Assembly: GCA_965214015.1 (NCBI GenBank)
Contig: CBDCAS010000021.1
Location: 298,723-362,722, forward strand
Direction of reading: 5' to 3'
Source of the DNA: CBDCAS01 sp965214015
Lineage (GTDB): Bacteria; Pseudomonadota; Gammaproteobacteria; Coxiellales; Coxiellaceae
Length of the DNA: 64,000 nucleotides
The notes under the pieces were generated by a model that did not search any database, had not been told where the DNA came from, and worked only from the letters and a program-made list of their open reading frames with translations. Positions 45,910-55,612 of the stretch are shown piece by piece (positions within the stretch are counted from its first letter, which is position 1; every line of letters starts with the position of its first letter). The position numbers and the translations under genes are program-made.

Positions 45910-48900
45910 CTAGTCTTCTTCTTGTAACGCCATCAAACTGGCATTGCCACCAGCTGCTGTTGTATCAATCGTTAGGGTACTCTCATTACAAAAACGCATT
46001 AGATAATGTGGCCCTCCTGCTTTTGGTCCTGTGCCTGACAGTCCAAAACCACCGAATGGTTGCACACCCACTACAGCACCAATCATGTTGCGATTCACAT
46101 AGAGATTACCTGCTTTAATACGTTTTTGAATATGATTAACCGTATCATCAATGCGGCTCTGAATACCAAAGGTCAGTGCATACCCCTTGGCATTAATGGC
46201 ATCGATCACTGAATCTAGATCTGATGCTTTATAACGCACAAGGTGCAAAATTGGCCCAAAAAATTCCTCTTTTAATTGATCAATATGATCTAATTCATAA
46301 ATCTGTGGTGCCACATAGGTACCATGTTGCGTAGTGTCATTCAACGGTAATTTAATAACACAATGCGCATGGGCTTCTGCTTCTAAGGTTTGAGCATATT
46401 GATCTAAACGATGTTGTGCTTGTGCATCAATGACCGGACCAACATCGGTAGCCAGCATTGATGGATCGCCTACTTTTAATAATTCAGTCGCTCCTTTTAA
46501 CATCGTGATAATACCCTTAGCGACATCTTCTTGAATACATAATAAACGTAACGCGGAACAACGCTGACCGGCACTCCCAAACGCAGACATTAATACATCC
46601 CGCACTACCTGCTCTGGGAGCGCAGAAGAATCGACAATCATCGCATTAATACCACCAGTTTCTGCAATTAATCGCGCCATAGGGCCTGAACGTTTAGCTA
46701 AAGTAGATTGAATAGATTGAGCAGTCGCTGTTGATCCTGTAAAAATAACACCGACTAAACGCTCATCCTCTACTAATGCCTGTCCAACCTTACCGGCCCC
46801 TGGTAGAAGTTGCAAAACAGTTTGAGGAATACCCGCTTGATAAAAGAGATCAACAATACGTTGTGCCACTAAAGGAGTTTGTTCTGCAGGTTTAGCAATC
46901 ACTGTATTGCCCGTTACCAATGCTGCTGCTATTTGACCGATAAAAATAGCGATTGGGAAATTCCAAGGGCTAATACACAACATCGGACCACATCCATGTA
47001 AACGCAATGTATTTTCCTCACCTGTTGGCCCTTGTAAAATACGATCGGTCATCAGTTGAGCTGCTTGCATCGCATAGTAACGACAAAAATCAATCGCCTC
47101 ACGCACTTCTGATAGGGTATCAGGAATTGACTTACCCGCCTCGCGCACTGCCATCATCATTAATTCAGCACGATGGCATTCCAATTGCTCTGCCATATTC
47201 ACTAATATATCAGCACGCTCCTCCACTGGGGTGGCCTGCCATGTAGGGAAGGCCTCAATTGAACGTGACAAAGCAGTTTCTATATCCTCAGCCGTTGCCT
47301 GTGCATAGTAACCTACTACATCGCGATGATCAGCAGGGTTCAATATCGCACTATCATGCGCACTAGCACGGCGATCCAGAGGGCCTGCAGACCAGTTACC
47401 ACGCTGTTGATCTATTTGCTGCATGTCTACTTCTAATTGGGCAAGCTGTTGATGATGGCTTAAATCAATCCCCATAGAATTCAATCGTTGCTCACCATAG
47501 ATGGCTTGAGGCAAAGGAATACGAGGATTGGGTATGCTAGCAAGCGCTTGAGTTCGCGTTATCGGATCGGCAATAATCTCATCGATAGAAACATTAGAAT
47601 CAGTAATACGATGCACAAAGGAACTGTTAGCGCCATTTTCTAACAAACGTCGCACCAGATAAGGTAATAAATCTTTATAATCACCTACAGGCGCATAAAC
47701 ACGACATGGTATTCCTCGCGTCACTAATTGATCATGTAATGAGGTTCCCATCCCTTGTAACTTTTGAAATTCAAAATGATTAGAATCTGTCGCCATGGTT
47801 AAAATAGCGGCTACTGAATGGGCATTATGCGTTGCAAATTGAGGATATACAGTGGATTGCGCCGATAATAACAACCGGGCACACGCTAAATAACTCACAT
47901 CAGTAGAGGCTTTGCGGGTAAAGACTGGATAATCATTCAAACCATTGATTTGTGAAGCCTTAATTTCAGAATCCCAATAGGCTCCTTTCACTAAACGAAT
48001 CGCAATACGCTTATCATAACGTTTTGCCATATCAATTAAATATTCAATCAGTCTATAGGCCCGCTTTTGATAGGCTTGCACGGCTAAACCCAAACCATGC
48101 CAGTTTTTAAACTCAGGATTGGCAAAAACACCTTCGATAATGTGTAGCGACATCTCCAGACGATCACTTTCTTCTGCATCCACTTGCAAATCTAAACCAC
48201 CTGCTTGAGCTCGCTGACATAATGTTGTGAGACGTTTTGTTAAAAAGGGAATTGCCACTTCTTTTTGTAAAAATTCATAACGTGGATATAAGGCTGATAA
48301 TTTCACTGAAATACTGTGTTCTGATACCCAAGTCGACTGAGGAGTGCTGGAATGACTCAAAGCCTCTATAGCCTGTAGATAGGCTTCAAAATAACGATCG
48401 GCATCGGCCGAGGTTCGCGCTACTTCACCTAACATATCATAAGAAAAACGATAGCCCTTTTGGCTGAGCAACTCAGAGCGCTTAAGTGCTTCCTCAATGG
48501 AGTGGCCCAAAATAAAGTGTCGACTCATCACCTTAACAGCTTCAAGAAGAACTTGTCGCACTAAAGGCTCACCACTCTTACGTAGAAGATTTTTCCAAGT
48601 TTTTTTAAAAAAATTGGCTTTATCGCTCGCCTCTAATACCTTTCCTGTTAGCGCAAGACTCCATGTGGCCAAATTCACAAAAGTAGATTGGCTTTTTCCT
48701 AAATGCTCGTTCCAATTAGCACTAGTCAACTTATCACGAATTAACACATCTTGAGTTTTTTGATCAGGAATTCGCAGCAATGCCTCGGCAATACACATTA
48801 GTATAATCCCTTCATCTGTCGACAAATCGTAATGCTGCATTAACGCTTCAATACCACCGCTATCCACCTGTTGTTGACGTACTTGAGTAACAAAATCGCG

Positions 48901-49050
48901 GGCTAATTGTTGGATCGCATCGTGCTGGTCTGAGTTAAATTTCAATACATTAAGCAAATGAGACACACAGCTCGTTTCATCTTGACGATAGGCTTGAGTC
49001 AGTGCCGCAGCAAAGGATGACTGAGATTCTAACGGACGTTCAAAAAACAT
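45910..49050 (-). CDS. putA: Bifunctional proline dehydrogenase / P5C dehydrogenase PutA
   Basis: About 1046 residues. The first half is the FAD-dependent proline dehydrogenase barrel (VKGAYWDSEIK, then FATHNAHSV). The second half is the NAD-dependent glutamate-semialdehyde dehydrogenase, with IAETGGINAMI for the glutamate, the catalytic cysteine in GSAGQRCSALR, and the closing PFGGFGLSGTG. It oxidises proline to glutamate. The DNA-binding ribbon-helix-helix domain of E. coli PutA is absent, so it cannot repress its own gene. The start at 49050 follows AAGGGGA; the upstream ATG at 49089 lacks a ribosome binding site. Confidence 0.96.
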   Translation of the reverse strand: MFFERPLESQSSFAAALTQAYRQDETSCVSHLLNVLKFNSDQHDAIQQLARDFVTQVRQQQVDSGGIEALMQHYDLSTDEGIILMCIAEALLRIPDQKTQDVLIRDKLTSANWNEHLGKSQSTFVNLATWSLALTGKVLEASDKANFFKKTWKNLLRKSGEPLVRQVLLEAVKVMSRHFILGHSIEEALKRSELLSQKGYRFSYDMLGEVARTSADADRYFEAYLQAIEALSHSSTPQSTWVSEHSISVKLSALYPRYEFLQKEVAIPFLTKRLTTLCQRAQAGGLDLQVDAEESDRLEMSLHIIEGVFANPEFKNWHGLGLAVQAYQKRAYRLIEYLIDMAKRYDKRIAIRLVKGAYWDSEIKASQINGLNDYPVFTRKASTDVSYLACARLLLSAQSTVYPQFATHNAHSVAAILTMATDSNHFEFQKLQGMGTSLHDQLVTRGIPCRVYAPVGDYKDLLPYLVRRLLENGANSSFVHRITDSNVSIDEIIADPITRTQALASIPNPRIPLPQAIYGEQRLNSMGIDLSHHQQLAQLEVDMQQIDQQRGNWSAGPLDRRASAHDSAILNPADHRDVVGYYAQATAEDIETALSRSIEAFPTWQATPVEERADILVNMAEQLECHRAELMMMAVREAGKSIPDTLSEVREAIDFCRYYAMQAAQLMTDRILQGPTGEENTLRLHGCGPMLCISPWNFPIAIFIGQIAAALVTGNTVIAKPAEQTPLVAQRIVDLFYQAGIPQTVLQLLPGAGKVGQALVEDERLVGVIFTGSTATAQSIQSTLAKRSGPMARLIAETGGINAMIVDSSALPEQVVRDVLMSAFGSAGQRCSALRLLCIQEDVAKGIITMLKGATELLKVGDPSMLATDVGPVIDAQAQHRLDQYAQTLEAEAHAHCVIKLPLNDTTQHGTYVAPQIYELDHIDQLKEEFFGPILHLVRYKASDLDSVIDAINAKGYALTFGIQSRIDDTVNHIQKRIKAGNLYVNRNMIGAVVGVQPFGGFGLSGTGPKAGGPHYLMRFCNESTLTIDTTAAGGNASLMALQEED

Positions 49051-49237
49051 AGGAATTCCCCTTACTCTGTGTGCAACCTGTGAGTCCATTTTTTTATTCT
49101 ATTCAAAAGATCCACTATTACGCTTCTCTGACACTTAAAAGTATTTTTAGAAATAAAAGTACATTGCAGTGCTTTCAGGCCGAAATTAGAACATATAGTA
49201 GCTGAAAAAAGGAAAGAGATCACTTTCTATATAACAA

Positions 49238-49257
49238 GCTAATAATTACTTAATATA
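49238..49257 (+). promoter_or_regulatory. Candidate PmrA-type tandem operator before the 49305 gene
   Basis: Two 9-base direct half-sites, GCTAATAAT and CTTAATATA, separated by two bases (period 11), resemble the CTTAATATT-N2-CTTAATATT box bound by PmrA, which controls many Legionella and Coxiella Dot/Icm effector genes. The second half-site matches 8 of 9 and the first 6 of 9. A TATTAT at 49265-49270 could be the -10, placing the box over the -35 region. AT-rich sequence makes chance matches possible. Confidence 0.4.
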
Positions 49258-49304
49258 GATATTGTATTATCAAAATACTAAGACTTTGCAGAAGAGAAGT
49301 GACT

Positions 49305-52169
49305 ATGCCTAAAAAAGAGATGCTATACGATAATGAAATCGAACAGGCCATGACACAATATATGAACAATCAGACAGGTTGGATAAAATATAATACTAAT
49401 TTCTCAGAAATTTCTAATGGAGAGATTGATAATAAAACGCTGCAAAAATGTAATGGAAACTCACATACTAACATTGAATACGCTGTGTATTTTAATCAAC
49501 AAAAAAATACCGTATGTGTCGCTAAACCCGTTCAAACTGCCGCTCCAACCAACTCTTCCTATTTACCCAGCTTTTGTTACAAAAATCTAAAACAACTGAT
49601 TAATAATACCTTTGGCACAGAGATAAAAATTACGGGTATTTTCTTGGGCCAAGGCACAACCGAGCGTCATTTTGTCCCCTTCCTTTCAACACAAGAAACA
49701 GTCACGCTGTTCGACTCTAAAGACAGCGATCTTAAAACATTTGTGAGCTCATCTGATAGACCTAGTTTATTCAAAAAATTAAAGCAGGCAATCGGTTCAC
49801 CATTTCGACGAATACGCACCTACATCAGTCATTTGCTCGGAGTAAGCAGAAAACTCACTATTACCAAAGAAAACACTGAATACACTCAATATCGGCTGGC
49901 TACACAAAATGTTACTGATGGCCAAAGTTGTGGCTATATTGCAACAGCAAATCTTAAAGCACTTGTAGAAGCGCATTGCAACTTTGATATCGATACATTC
50001 GTTAAAAACACTGCATCATGTCAGAAGGCTTATGCCAAATGGGATGAAGACCTTGCAGCTTCTAAAGAAAAAATTCAATCTACTGATTCATCACCAGCAG
50101 AAAGCGATACTAATGCACTCATAATTGAAAAGGATTGTACCACTATCAATAAAGACAACAATCAGCCATTGATCACCGATACTGCTACTCATAATAACGA
50201 TCTACCGACACAACGTGTGATTGCACTCGATTATGATGGTTGTTTGCAGCATTATAGTAAAGATAATGAAACCATAGATAGCTGTTATACAGCCGAGCAT
50301 CTTTACCAAAGCAATCTGTTATTATGGGAATTTCTTGAGCTATCGAAGAATATTGACAGCCAAATAATACAAGATTCTCCTAATACCCCCGTCATTATGA
50401 ATGGTAGTAACCGCCAAACAGTTTGCCATGAGTACGTTAATGCTTATCAAGCTCACTACGCTGATATTACAAATTATAGACCTAAATCCCCTTGGTGGGC
50501 TAGCTTTCAAGCACTGGCTAATCAGCTTAAGGTACAATCAGATCCATTCGTATTGCAAGATGCATGGCTTTCCTATGAGAATAAAAAAAATGATGTACAA
50601 GCAAATACTTTGATACAGCATGCTTCTTGCAGTGAAGAACAGCTCAAAGAACACTTTGATACAGCAAGAAAAAATGAAAATGTAATGAACTTGGATAGCA
50701 AATACAAGTACCTGCAGCTATATACGCAATTACATCGCTGTGCAATGCTATATCCAGATCACAAAGTTGAGTTTACCTTTGTAGATGACAGAGAAGATAT
50801 TTTGAAACACTTACATAGATTTTACAAAAGGTATTCTGAGTTAATTCCAAAAAATGTTACCCTCAAGCTTGTTCTTTACACCCCATACAAAAATGACAAA
50901 GCTCCTAGAGCATTTAATACCCCCATTGTAGGGGTTGGCACTGTAAATAACACTTATTTTCATATTGTAGGAGAACTTGCTCAACAGGAGATTAAATCTC
51001 ACGAAAGACAAAAATGGGAAAATGCATTACTTCATTATACAAAAGAATATGAGATGAATTGCAGTGAAGAACAGCTCAAAGAACACTTTGATACAGCAAG
51101 AAAAAATGAAAATGTAATGAACTTGGATAGCAAATACAAGTACCTGCAGCTATATACGCAATTACATCGCTGTGCAATGCTATATCCAGATCACAAAGTT
51201 GAGTTTACCTTTGTAGATGACAGAGAAGATATTTTGAAACACTTACATAGATTTTACAAAAGGTATTCTGAGTTAATTCCAAAAAATGTTACCCTCAAGC
51301 TTGTTCTTTACACCCCATACAAAAATGACAAAGCTCCTAGAGCATTTAATACCCCCATTGTAGGGGTTGGCACTGTAAATAACACTTATTTTCATATTGT
51401 AGGAGAACTTGCTCAACAGGAGATTAAATCTCACGAAAGACAAAAATGGGAAAATGCATTACTTCATTATACAAAAGAATATGAGATGAATTATAGAATG
51501 AATTTTGAGTTATCTTATCATGGTCTTCTAGATAAGCCATTATCAAAATTGACAATACAGAATATTAACATTGCTATTACCTATCGAGATTTCTTTTTGT
51601 ATGCAAAAAAAATCACTAATGATCTATCCTATCGGATAAATAACACAACGCTTCCCAGTCATGAAAAACAAGCTTATAAAATACTACGTGATCTTCTGCG
51701 CCAAGAAGTGATTTATATTGGAGGTCGAAGTAGGACATTAAAAGAAAATTTTGAACAAGAGCCTTACTTGAAGATGCTTTGCAATAAAGCCAAAAATGAA
51801 AAAAATCAACCGGATAATAAAAAATTTCGACATCGCATTGCATTTGAAGAAGAATTTATAACACGTCCCACAGACCCAACTAAAATTATCAATATAGAAG
51901 AAAAATATCAAGCTTCTTGCCAACTGAGTCAATATATTGAAAAGAATCCTGAACTTATTTCCAACACATTTACTTGTGTTATACAAACAATGCAAAACCA
52001 AGAGTCAAGCGTATTTTTAAAGAGGCTCAAACAATCAATATTACCTAACAATATTTTAAAACAAAACAAATCACAAACATCATGTTTTGCAAATTTTTTC
52101 AAAACAAATGTAGAAACAACTCCACACACACAAAAACGAACACACCGGAGTGCAATGTTATCATATTAG
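49305..52169 (+). CDS. Putative multidomain effector: CE-clan cysteine peptidase plus HAD-like domain
   Basis: A 954-residue protein with no known full-length match that I can name. Residues about 85-225 carry the order of a ULP/YopJ-like CE-clan cysteine peptidase: H122 (ERHFVPFL), D137 (LFDSK), Q201 and C209 (QNVTDGQSCGYIA). Residues about 305-585 look like a HAD phosphatase: D309-Y-D311 (IALDYDGCL), S368 (IMNGSN), a lysine in SKYKY, and FVDDRED near 494. The motif III-IV half is repeated exactly once more (about 586-729). The C-terminal region (about 755-815) is shared with the 38960 protein. The ATG at 49305 follows GAAGAG; a GTG at 49299 is too close. There is no signal peptide, so export would need a type IV or III system. 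All activities are inferred. Confidence 0.7.
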   Translation: MPKKEMLYDNEIEQAMTQYMNNQTGWIKYNTNFSEISNGEIDNKTLQKCNGNSHTNIEYAVYFNQQKNTVCVAKPVQTAAPTNSSYLPSFCYKNLKQLINNTFGTEIKITGIFLGQGTTERHFVPFLSTQETVTLFDSKDSDLKTFVSSSDRPSLFKKLKQAIGSPFRRIRTYISHLLGVSRKLTITKENTEYTQYRLATQNVTDGQSCGYIATANLKALVEAHCNFDIDTFVKNTASCQKAYAKWDEDLAASKEKIQSTDSSPAESDTNALIIEKDCTTINKDNNQPLITDTATHNNDLPTQRVIALDYDGCLQHYSKDNETIDSCYTAEHLYQSNLLLWEFLELSKNIDSQIIQDSPNTPVIMNGSNRQTVCHEYVNAYQAHYADITNYRPKSPWWASFQALANQLKVQSDPFVLQDAWLSYENKKNDVQANTLIQHASCSEEQLKEHFDTARKNENVMNLDSKYKYLQLYTQLHRCAMLYPDHKVEFTFVDDREDILKHLHRFYKRYSELIPKNVTLKLVLYTPYKNDKAPRAFNTPIVGVGTVNNTYFHIVGELAQQEIKSHERQKWENALLHYTKEYEMNCSEEQLKEHFDTARKNENVMNLDSKYKYLQLYTQLHRCAMLYPDHKVEFTFVDDREDILKHLHRFYKRYSELIPKNVTLKLVLYTPYKNDKAPRAFNTPIVGVGTVNNTYFHIVGELAQQEIKSHERQKWENALLHYTKEYEMNYRMNFELSYHGLLDKPLSKLTIQNINIAITYRDFFLYAKKITNDLSYRINNTTLPSHEKQAYKILRDLLRQEVIYIGGRSRTLKENFEQEPYLKMLCNKAKNEKNQPDNKKFRHRIAFEEEFITRPTDPTKIINIEEKYQASCQLSQYIEKNPELISNTFTCVIQTMQNQESSVFLKRLKQSILPNNILKQNKSQTSCFANFFKTNVETTPHTQKRTHRSAMLSY
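50629..51492 (+). repeat. Perfect 432-bp in-frame tandem duplication
   Basis: Bases 50629-51060 are repeated as 51061-51492. As far as I can compare by eye there is no difference over 432 bases (144 codons), and the two bases TT before each copy also match. It duplicates the second half of the HAD-like domain. Complete identity points to a very recent event, or possibly an assembly artefact. Confidence 0.93.
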
Positions 52170-52236
52170 AAAAGTCAAGTAATAAAATGTGAGCAACAAT
52201 AGAGCACTAACTTAGAGAAAACCACTAACAATAATC

Positions 52237-52264
52237 GCATCTAGTGTATTGATACACTAGATGC
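52237..52264. terminator. Probable bidirectional terminator hairpin
   Basis: A perfect 12-bp stem (52237-52248 with 52253-52264) and a TTGA loop lie between the convergent genes ending at 52169 and 52311. A T-rich stretch (TGTTTT) follows on the plus side, starting about seven bases after the stem. The opposite flank is only moderately T-rich, so termination is surer for the plus-strand gene. Confidence 0.7.
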
Positions 52265-52310
52265 TGTCTATGTTTTAATGTAGAGAAAGATATCGTATAT
52301 AACGTTAATT

Positions 52311-52688
52311 TTATTTTGGGCTTGCGCTAGGATCACTAGTTTCTTGATTATTACCCCCTGGCGTAAATAAATTATTTCTATTATTAGAAACTAACAAACT
52401 ATCACAATCAGAAAACGATACAACTTCAATGGAACTAGCAATAGAGTCATTACCTGCATTTACACCTGGAGAAGCTGGTCAAGTACTATCATCACCAATT
52501 TCTCCTCCTGCTAATTCAAGCTGAAAATCTGAGTTCTCTGCAATAGCTCGCAAAAAACTCAAGCCCCATATTTTATCCGCTTGCCTTTTAGTTTTTTCCT
52601 TGCTTGCTAAATCATTTTTGTAAATTTTTTCAAAAAGAGAAATTGCTTGCTGCTTTTTCTCCTCAGTATTATACGATACAAATTTCAT
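52311..52688 (-). pseudogene. Small effector-like gene interrupted by TGA
   Basis: A good start (GGAG ribosome binding site before the ATG at 52688) opens 69 codons, MKFVSYNTEEKK to GEIGDDST. A TGA at 52479-52481 then interrupts. The same frame stays open for another 55 codons (PASPGVNAGNDS, then SNNRNNLFTPGGNN) to a TAA at 52311-52313. The second part is Ser/Asn-rich, and its RNNLF block matches the C-terminal tail of the 35066 protein (IPRNNLFASSN). It is likely a recent nonsense mutation in a gene of about 125 codons. No family was recognised. Confidence 0.55.
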
Positions 52689-52992
52689 CCTAACTCCAAA
52701 ATATTAAAAAAATAACGATAGTAAAAAGAGAGTTAAACTCTCAACCTAAAAATTCTTCCTTAAAAGCAAGAATGTACCAAAAAAATAATATGAAGAGAAA
52801 GGCTTTTTTAAATTAAATTGTAATCAATATAAAATTAACCTTTGTCAAAAAATACAATGTCTAAAAGATTAATATTAGTCAAGATATTTCAATCAGTGAT
52901 TCCTGCAAAAAGAATTTAAAACTCTTTGATGATATCACTACAGCGCATTAGATTCATAACCTATTATAGGATTATTTTTCATTAAAAAGCCT
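52689..52992. other. Intergenic region upstream of the 52688 gene
   Basis: About 300 very AT-rich bases between ppa and the interrupted 52688 gene. A 15-base palindrome, GAGAGTTAAACTCTC, lies at 52728-52742, about 40 bases before the 52688 start, and could be an operator or a weak terminator. TTGACA at 52843-52848 (minus) has no -10 match at normal spacing. No gene is visible. Confidence 0.5.
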
Positions 52993-53520
52993 CTACGCTA
53001 AATAATTCTTAATAGCCTGATTAATTTCTAATGTTGCGGCTTCTTTATCTGCCCATCCTTCAAGCTTCACCCATTTATCGGATTCTAGATCTTTGTAATG
53101 TTCAAAAAAATGGACAATGCTCTGGCGTGTGATCTGCGGAATGTCTTCTATACTTTGAATAAAAGCATATTGTTGACAAATTTTTTCTATTGGTACCGCT
53201 AACAACTTACTATCCCGACCAGCTTCATCGGTCATGTTTAACATCGCTAATACACGAACACGAATCAAGCACCCTGCTTGTACTTTAAAGGGTGTCATCA
53301 CTAAGATATCTACTGGATCACCATCCTCTGCTAAGGTACCTGGAATATATCCATAATTACAAGGATAATGCATCGATGTTGGCATAAAACGATCAACTTT
53401 TAATACTCCTGACTCTTTATCTACCTCATATTTAACCTGGCTATTATGCGCTGGGATTTCGATCACGACATTGACATCATCTGGAATATGTTGGCCTGGG
53501 GATAACTGATTAAAGGACAT
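52993..53520 (-). CDS. ppa: Inorganic pyrophosphatase (family I)
   Basis: A 175-residue soluble pyrophosphatase that hydrolyses PPi to phosphate. The metal site EDGDPVDILV (near 65) and surrounding active-site segments YEVDKESG, HYPCNYGYIPGT and KMTDEAG-like NMTDEAGRDSK are complete. The start at 53520 (MSFNQLSPG) aligns with the usual family N-terminus and has GGAG upstream; a further ATG at 53535 is less likely. PPi is also a substrate of the PPi-dependent phosphofructokinase at 12.9 kb. Confidence 0.97.
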   Translation of the reverse strand: MSFNQLSPGQHIPDDVNVVIEIPAHNSQVKYEVDKESGVLKVDRFMPTSMHYPCNYGYIPGTLAEDGDPVDILVMTPFKVQAGCLIRVRVLAMLNMTDEAGRDSKLLAVPIEKICQQYAFIQSIEDIPQITRQSIVHFFEHYKDLESDKWVKLEGWADKEAATLEINQAIKNYLA

Positions 53521-53585
53521 CGATATTGACTCCATTGGCTAAAAAACAGCGATTATAGCCTACCTAAGCCGATGGGAACAGTCGC

Positions 53586-54044
53586 TTAGGTTAATCGCCT
53601 GTTTTTAAAAAACGTTTTAAGCAATTGACCACACGCTTGTGCAGCAACACCTCCTTGCCAGTTAATTTTATGATTAAAATAAGAGGATTCTAAAAGGGAA
53701 TCGACACTGCACACTACCCCTGTTTTTGGATCAGCAGCTCCGAATACAAGTCGTTGAATACGTGCATGTACCATCGCACCTACGCACATAGTACAAGGCT
53801 CTAGGGTTACATAGAGCGTCGTATTTACTAGGCGATAGTTATTGATAGTATTCGCTGCATCACGCATTGCGACCATTTCAGCATGCGCTGAAGGATCATG
53901 ATGGCCAATAGGCTGGTTCCAACCTTGACCAATCATGCGGTCTTGATAAACTACCACCGCTCCTACAGGAACTTCATTATGTTGAGCAGCACGTTCGGCT
54001 AATTGCAGCGCTTGCGCCATCCAATTAAGGTCACTCATTCCCAT
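53586..54044 (-). CDS. tadA: tRNA-specific adenosine deaminase TadA
   Basis: TadA converts the wobble adenosine of tRNA-Arg (ACG) to inosine. The 152-residue protein has the zinc-site H-A-E motif (PSAHAEMVAMRDA, with the proton-shuttling glutamate) and the PCTMCVGA motif with two zinc cysteines. It overlaps the guaA 3' end by ten bases, so the two genes are co-transcribed. Confidence 0.96.
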   Translation of the reverse strand: MGMSDLNWMAQALQLAERAAQHNEVPVGAVVVYQDRMIGQGWNQPIGHHDPSAHAEMVAMRDAANTINNYRLVNTTLYVTLEPCTMCVGAMVHARIQRLVFGAADPKTGVVCSVDSLLESSYFNHKINWQGGVAAQACGQLLKTFFKNRRLT

Positions 54045-55612
54045 TCAATGGTTGCAGGCGGCTTTCCAGAAATATCATACACCACTCGTGAGACCTTCGG
54101 TACTTCATTGATAATACGAGCACTTACCTGAGATAAAAAAGAATACGGCAACTCACTCCAATGGGCAGTCATAAAATCAACAGTCGTTACTGCACGCAAG
54201 GCAATTACATAGTCATAGCAACGCGCATCCCCTTGTACTCCCACTGATTTAACCGGTAAAAACACAGCAAAGGCTTGGCTGATCTGATCATAAAGATGAT
54301 GTCGACGTAGTTCTTCAATAAAAATAGCATCCGCTTGTCGTAAAATGTCTAAAAAAGCCTCTTTCACCTCCCCTAACTGGCGAAGCGCTAAACCTGGCCC
54401 TGGAAATGGGTGGCGATACACTAATTCCGGTGGCAACCCTAAATCGATACCTAACTCTCTCACCTCATCCTTAAACAATTCACGCAAGGGTTCAATCAGT
54501 TGAAAACTCATCTTCTTAGGCAGACCTCCGACATTATGATGCGACTTAATGACATGCGCTTTCCCTGATTTTGCACCGGCTGATTCAATTACATCAGGAT
54601 AAATCGTTCCCTGCCCCAACCATCGTATCTTTTTTAATTGTTTCGCTTCTTGTTCAAAAACACGAATAAAGGCATCACCTACTGCTTTGCGTTTTTCTTC
54701 TGGATCAGTTAGCCCTTTCAAAGCCTGCATAAAACGAGATTGTGCATTCACACGAAGGACGGTGACTCCCAGATGTTGCGCAAAAATACGCATGACCTCA
54801 TCGCCTTCATTCAAGCGTAATAAACCAGTATCGACAAAGACACAGGTTAATTGATCACCAATTGCACGATGCAATAACGCAGCGACTACAGCAGAATCAA
54901 CACCTCCTGATAAACCTACTAATACAGGATCTTGGCCCACGGCACGGCGCACATTGTGAATACTGTCTTCAATAATATTTTCTGACGTCCAATGGGCTTC
55001 ACAAGCGCAAATAGTACGCACAAAATACTCAAGAATATGCAAGCCTTGTGGCGTATGGGTCACTTCAGGATGAAATTGCACACCATAGAATTGCCGAGCG
55101 AGATCGGCAATCGCGGCATAAGGCGCATTTTCAGTACACGCAATCGTTGCAAAACCCTCAGGTAGCACAGTGACCCGATCACCATGACTCATCCATACAT
55201 CAATATAAGATCGACCCGCTGTATCAATACTCGGTTCAACATTAGCAAATAAAGCTTGTACTTCTTTAATTTGCACTTTAGCATAACCAAACTCACGTTT
55301 TTCTGAACATCTAACAGCACCACCGAGTTGCACGGCCATCGCTTGCATACCATAGCAAATGCCCAATACTGGACATCCTAAACTAAAGACAATCTTAGCA
55401 ATACGCGGTGGCTCTTGCCCTGTTACCGATTCAGGTCCCCCAGAGAGAATAATACCGTGAGGTTTAAAGGCTTTAATGTCCTCATCAGAGAGATCAAATG
55501 GATAGATTTCACAATAGACACCGATTTCACGCACTCGACGGGCAATAAGCTGTGTATATTGTGAACCAAAATCTAAAATTAAAATGCGATGCTGGTGAAT
55601 ATTGGAAATCAT
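54035..55612 (-). CDS. guaA: GMP synthase (glutamine-hydrolysing)
   Basis: A 525-residue enzyme that aminates XMP to GMP. The N-terminal class I glutaminase has the nucleophile in GICYGMQAMA and the histidine/glutamate pair in GVQFHPEVTH. The ATP pyrophosphatase loop is GLSGGVDSAVVAAL near 235, and the C-terminal dimerisation domain ends with the conserved PPATIEWE. It overlaps the guaB stop by four bases. Confidence 0.98.
   Translation of the reverse strand: MISNIHQHRILILDFGSQYTQLIARRVREIGVYCEIYPFDLSDEDIKAFKPHGIILSGGPESVTGQEPPRIAKIVFSLGCPVLGICYGMQAMAVQLGGAVRCSEKREFGYAKVQIKEVQALFANVEPSIDTAGRSYIDVWMSHGDRVTVLPEGFATIACTENAPYAAIADLARQFYGVQFHPEVTHTPQGLHILEYFVRTICACEAHWTSENIIEDSIHNVRRAVGQDPVLVGLSGGVDSAVVAALLHRAIGDQLTCVFVDTGLLRLNEGDEVMRIFAQHLGVTVLRVNAQSRFMQALKGLTDPEEKRKAVGDAFIRVFEQEAKQLKKIRWLGQGTIYPDVIESAGAKSGKAHVIKSHHNVGGLPKKMSFQLIEPLRELFKDEVRELGIDLGLPPELVYRHPFPGPGLALRQLGEVKEAFLDILRQADAIFIEELRRHHLYDQISQAFAVFLPVKSVGVQGDARCYDYVIALRAVTTVDFMTAHWSELPYSFLSQVSARIINEVPKVSRVVYDISGKPPATIEWE

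Noticed and set aside
52823..52848. TTGACA upstream of the 52688 gene as a sigma-70 promoter
   Set aside because: The only -10-like hexamer (TACAAT) is 20 bases away, outside the usual 16-18 spacing.
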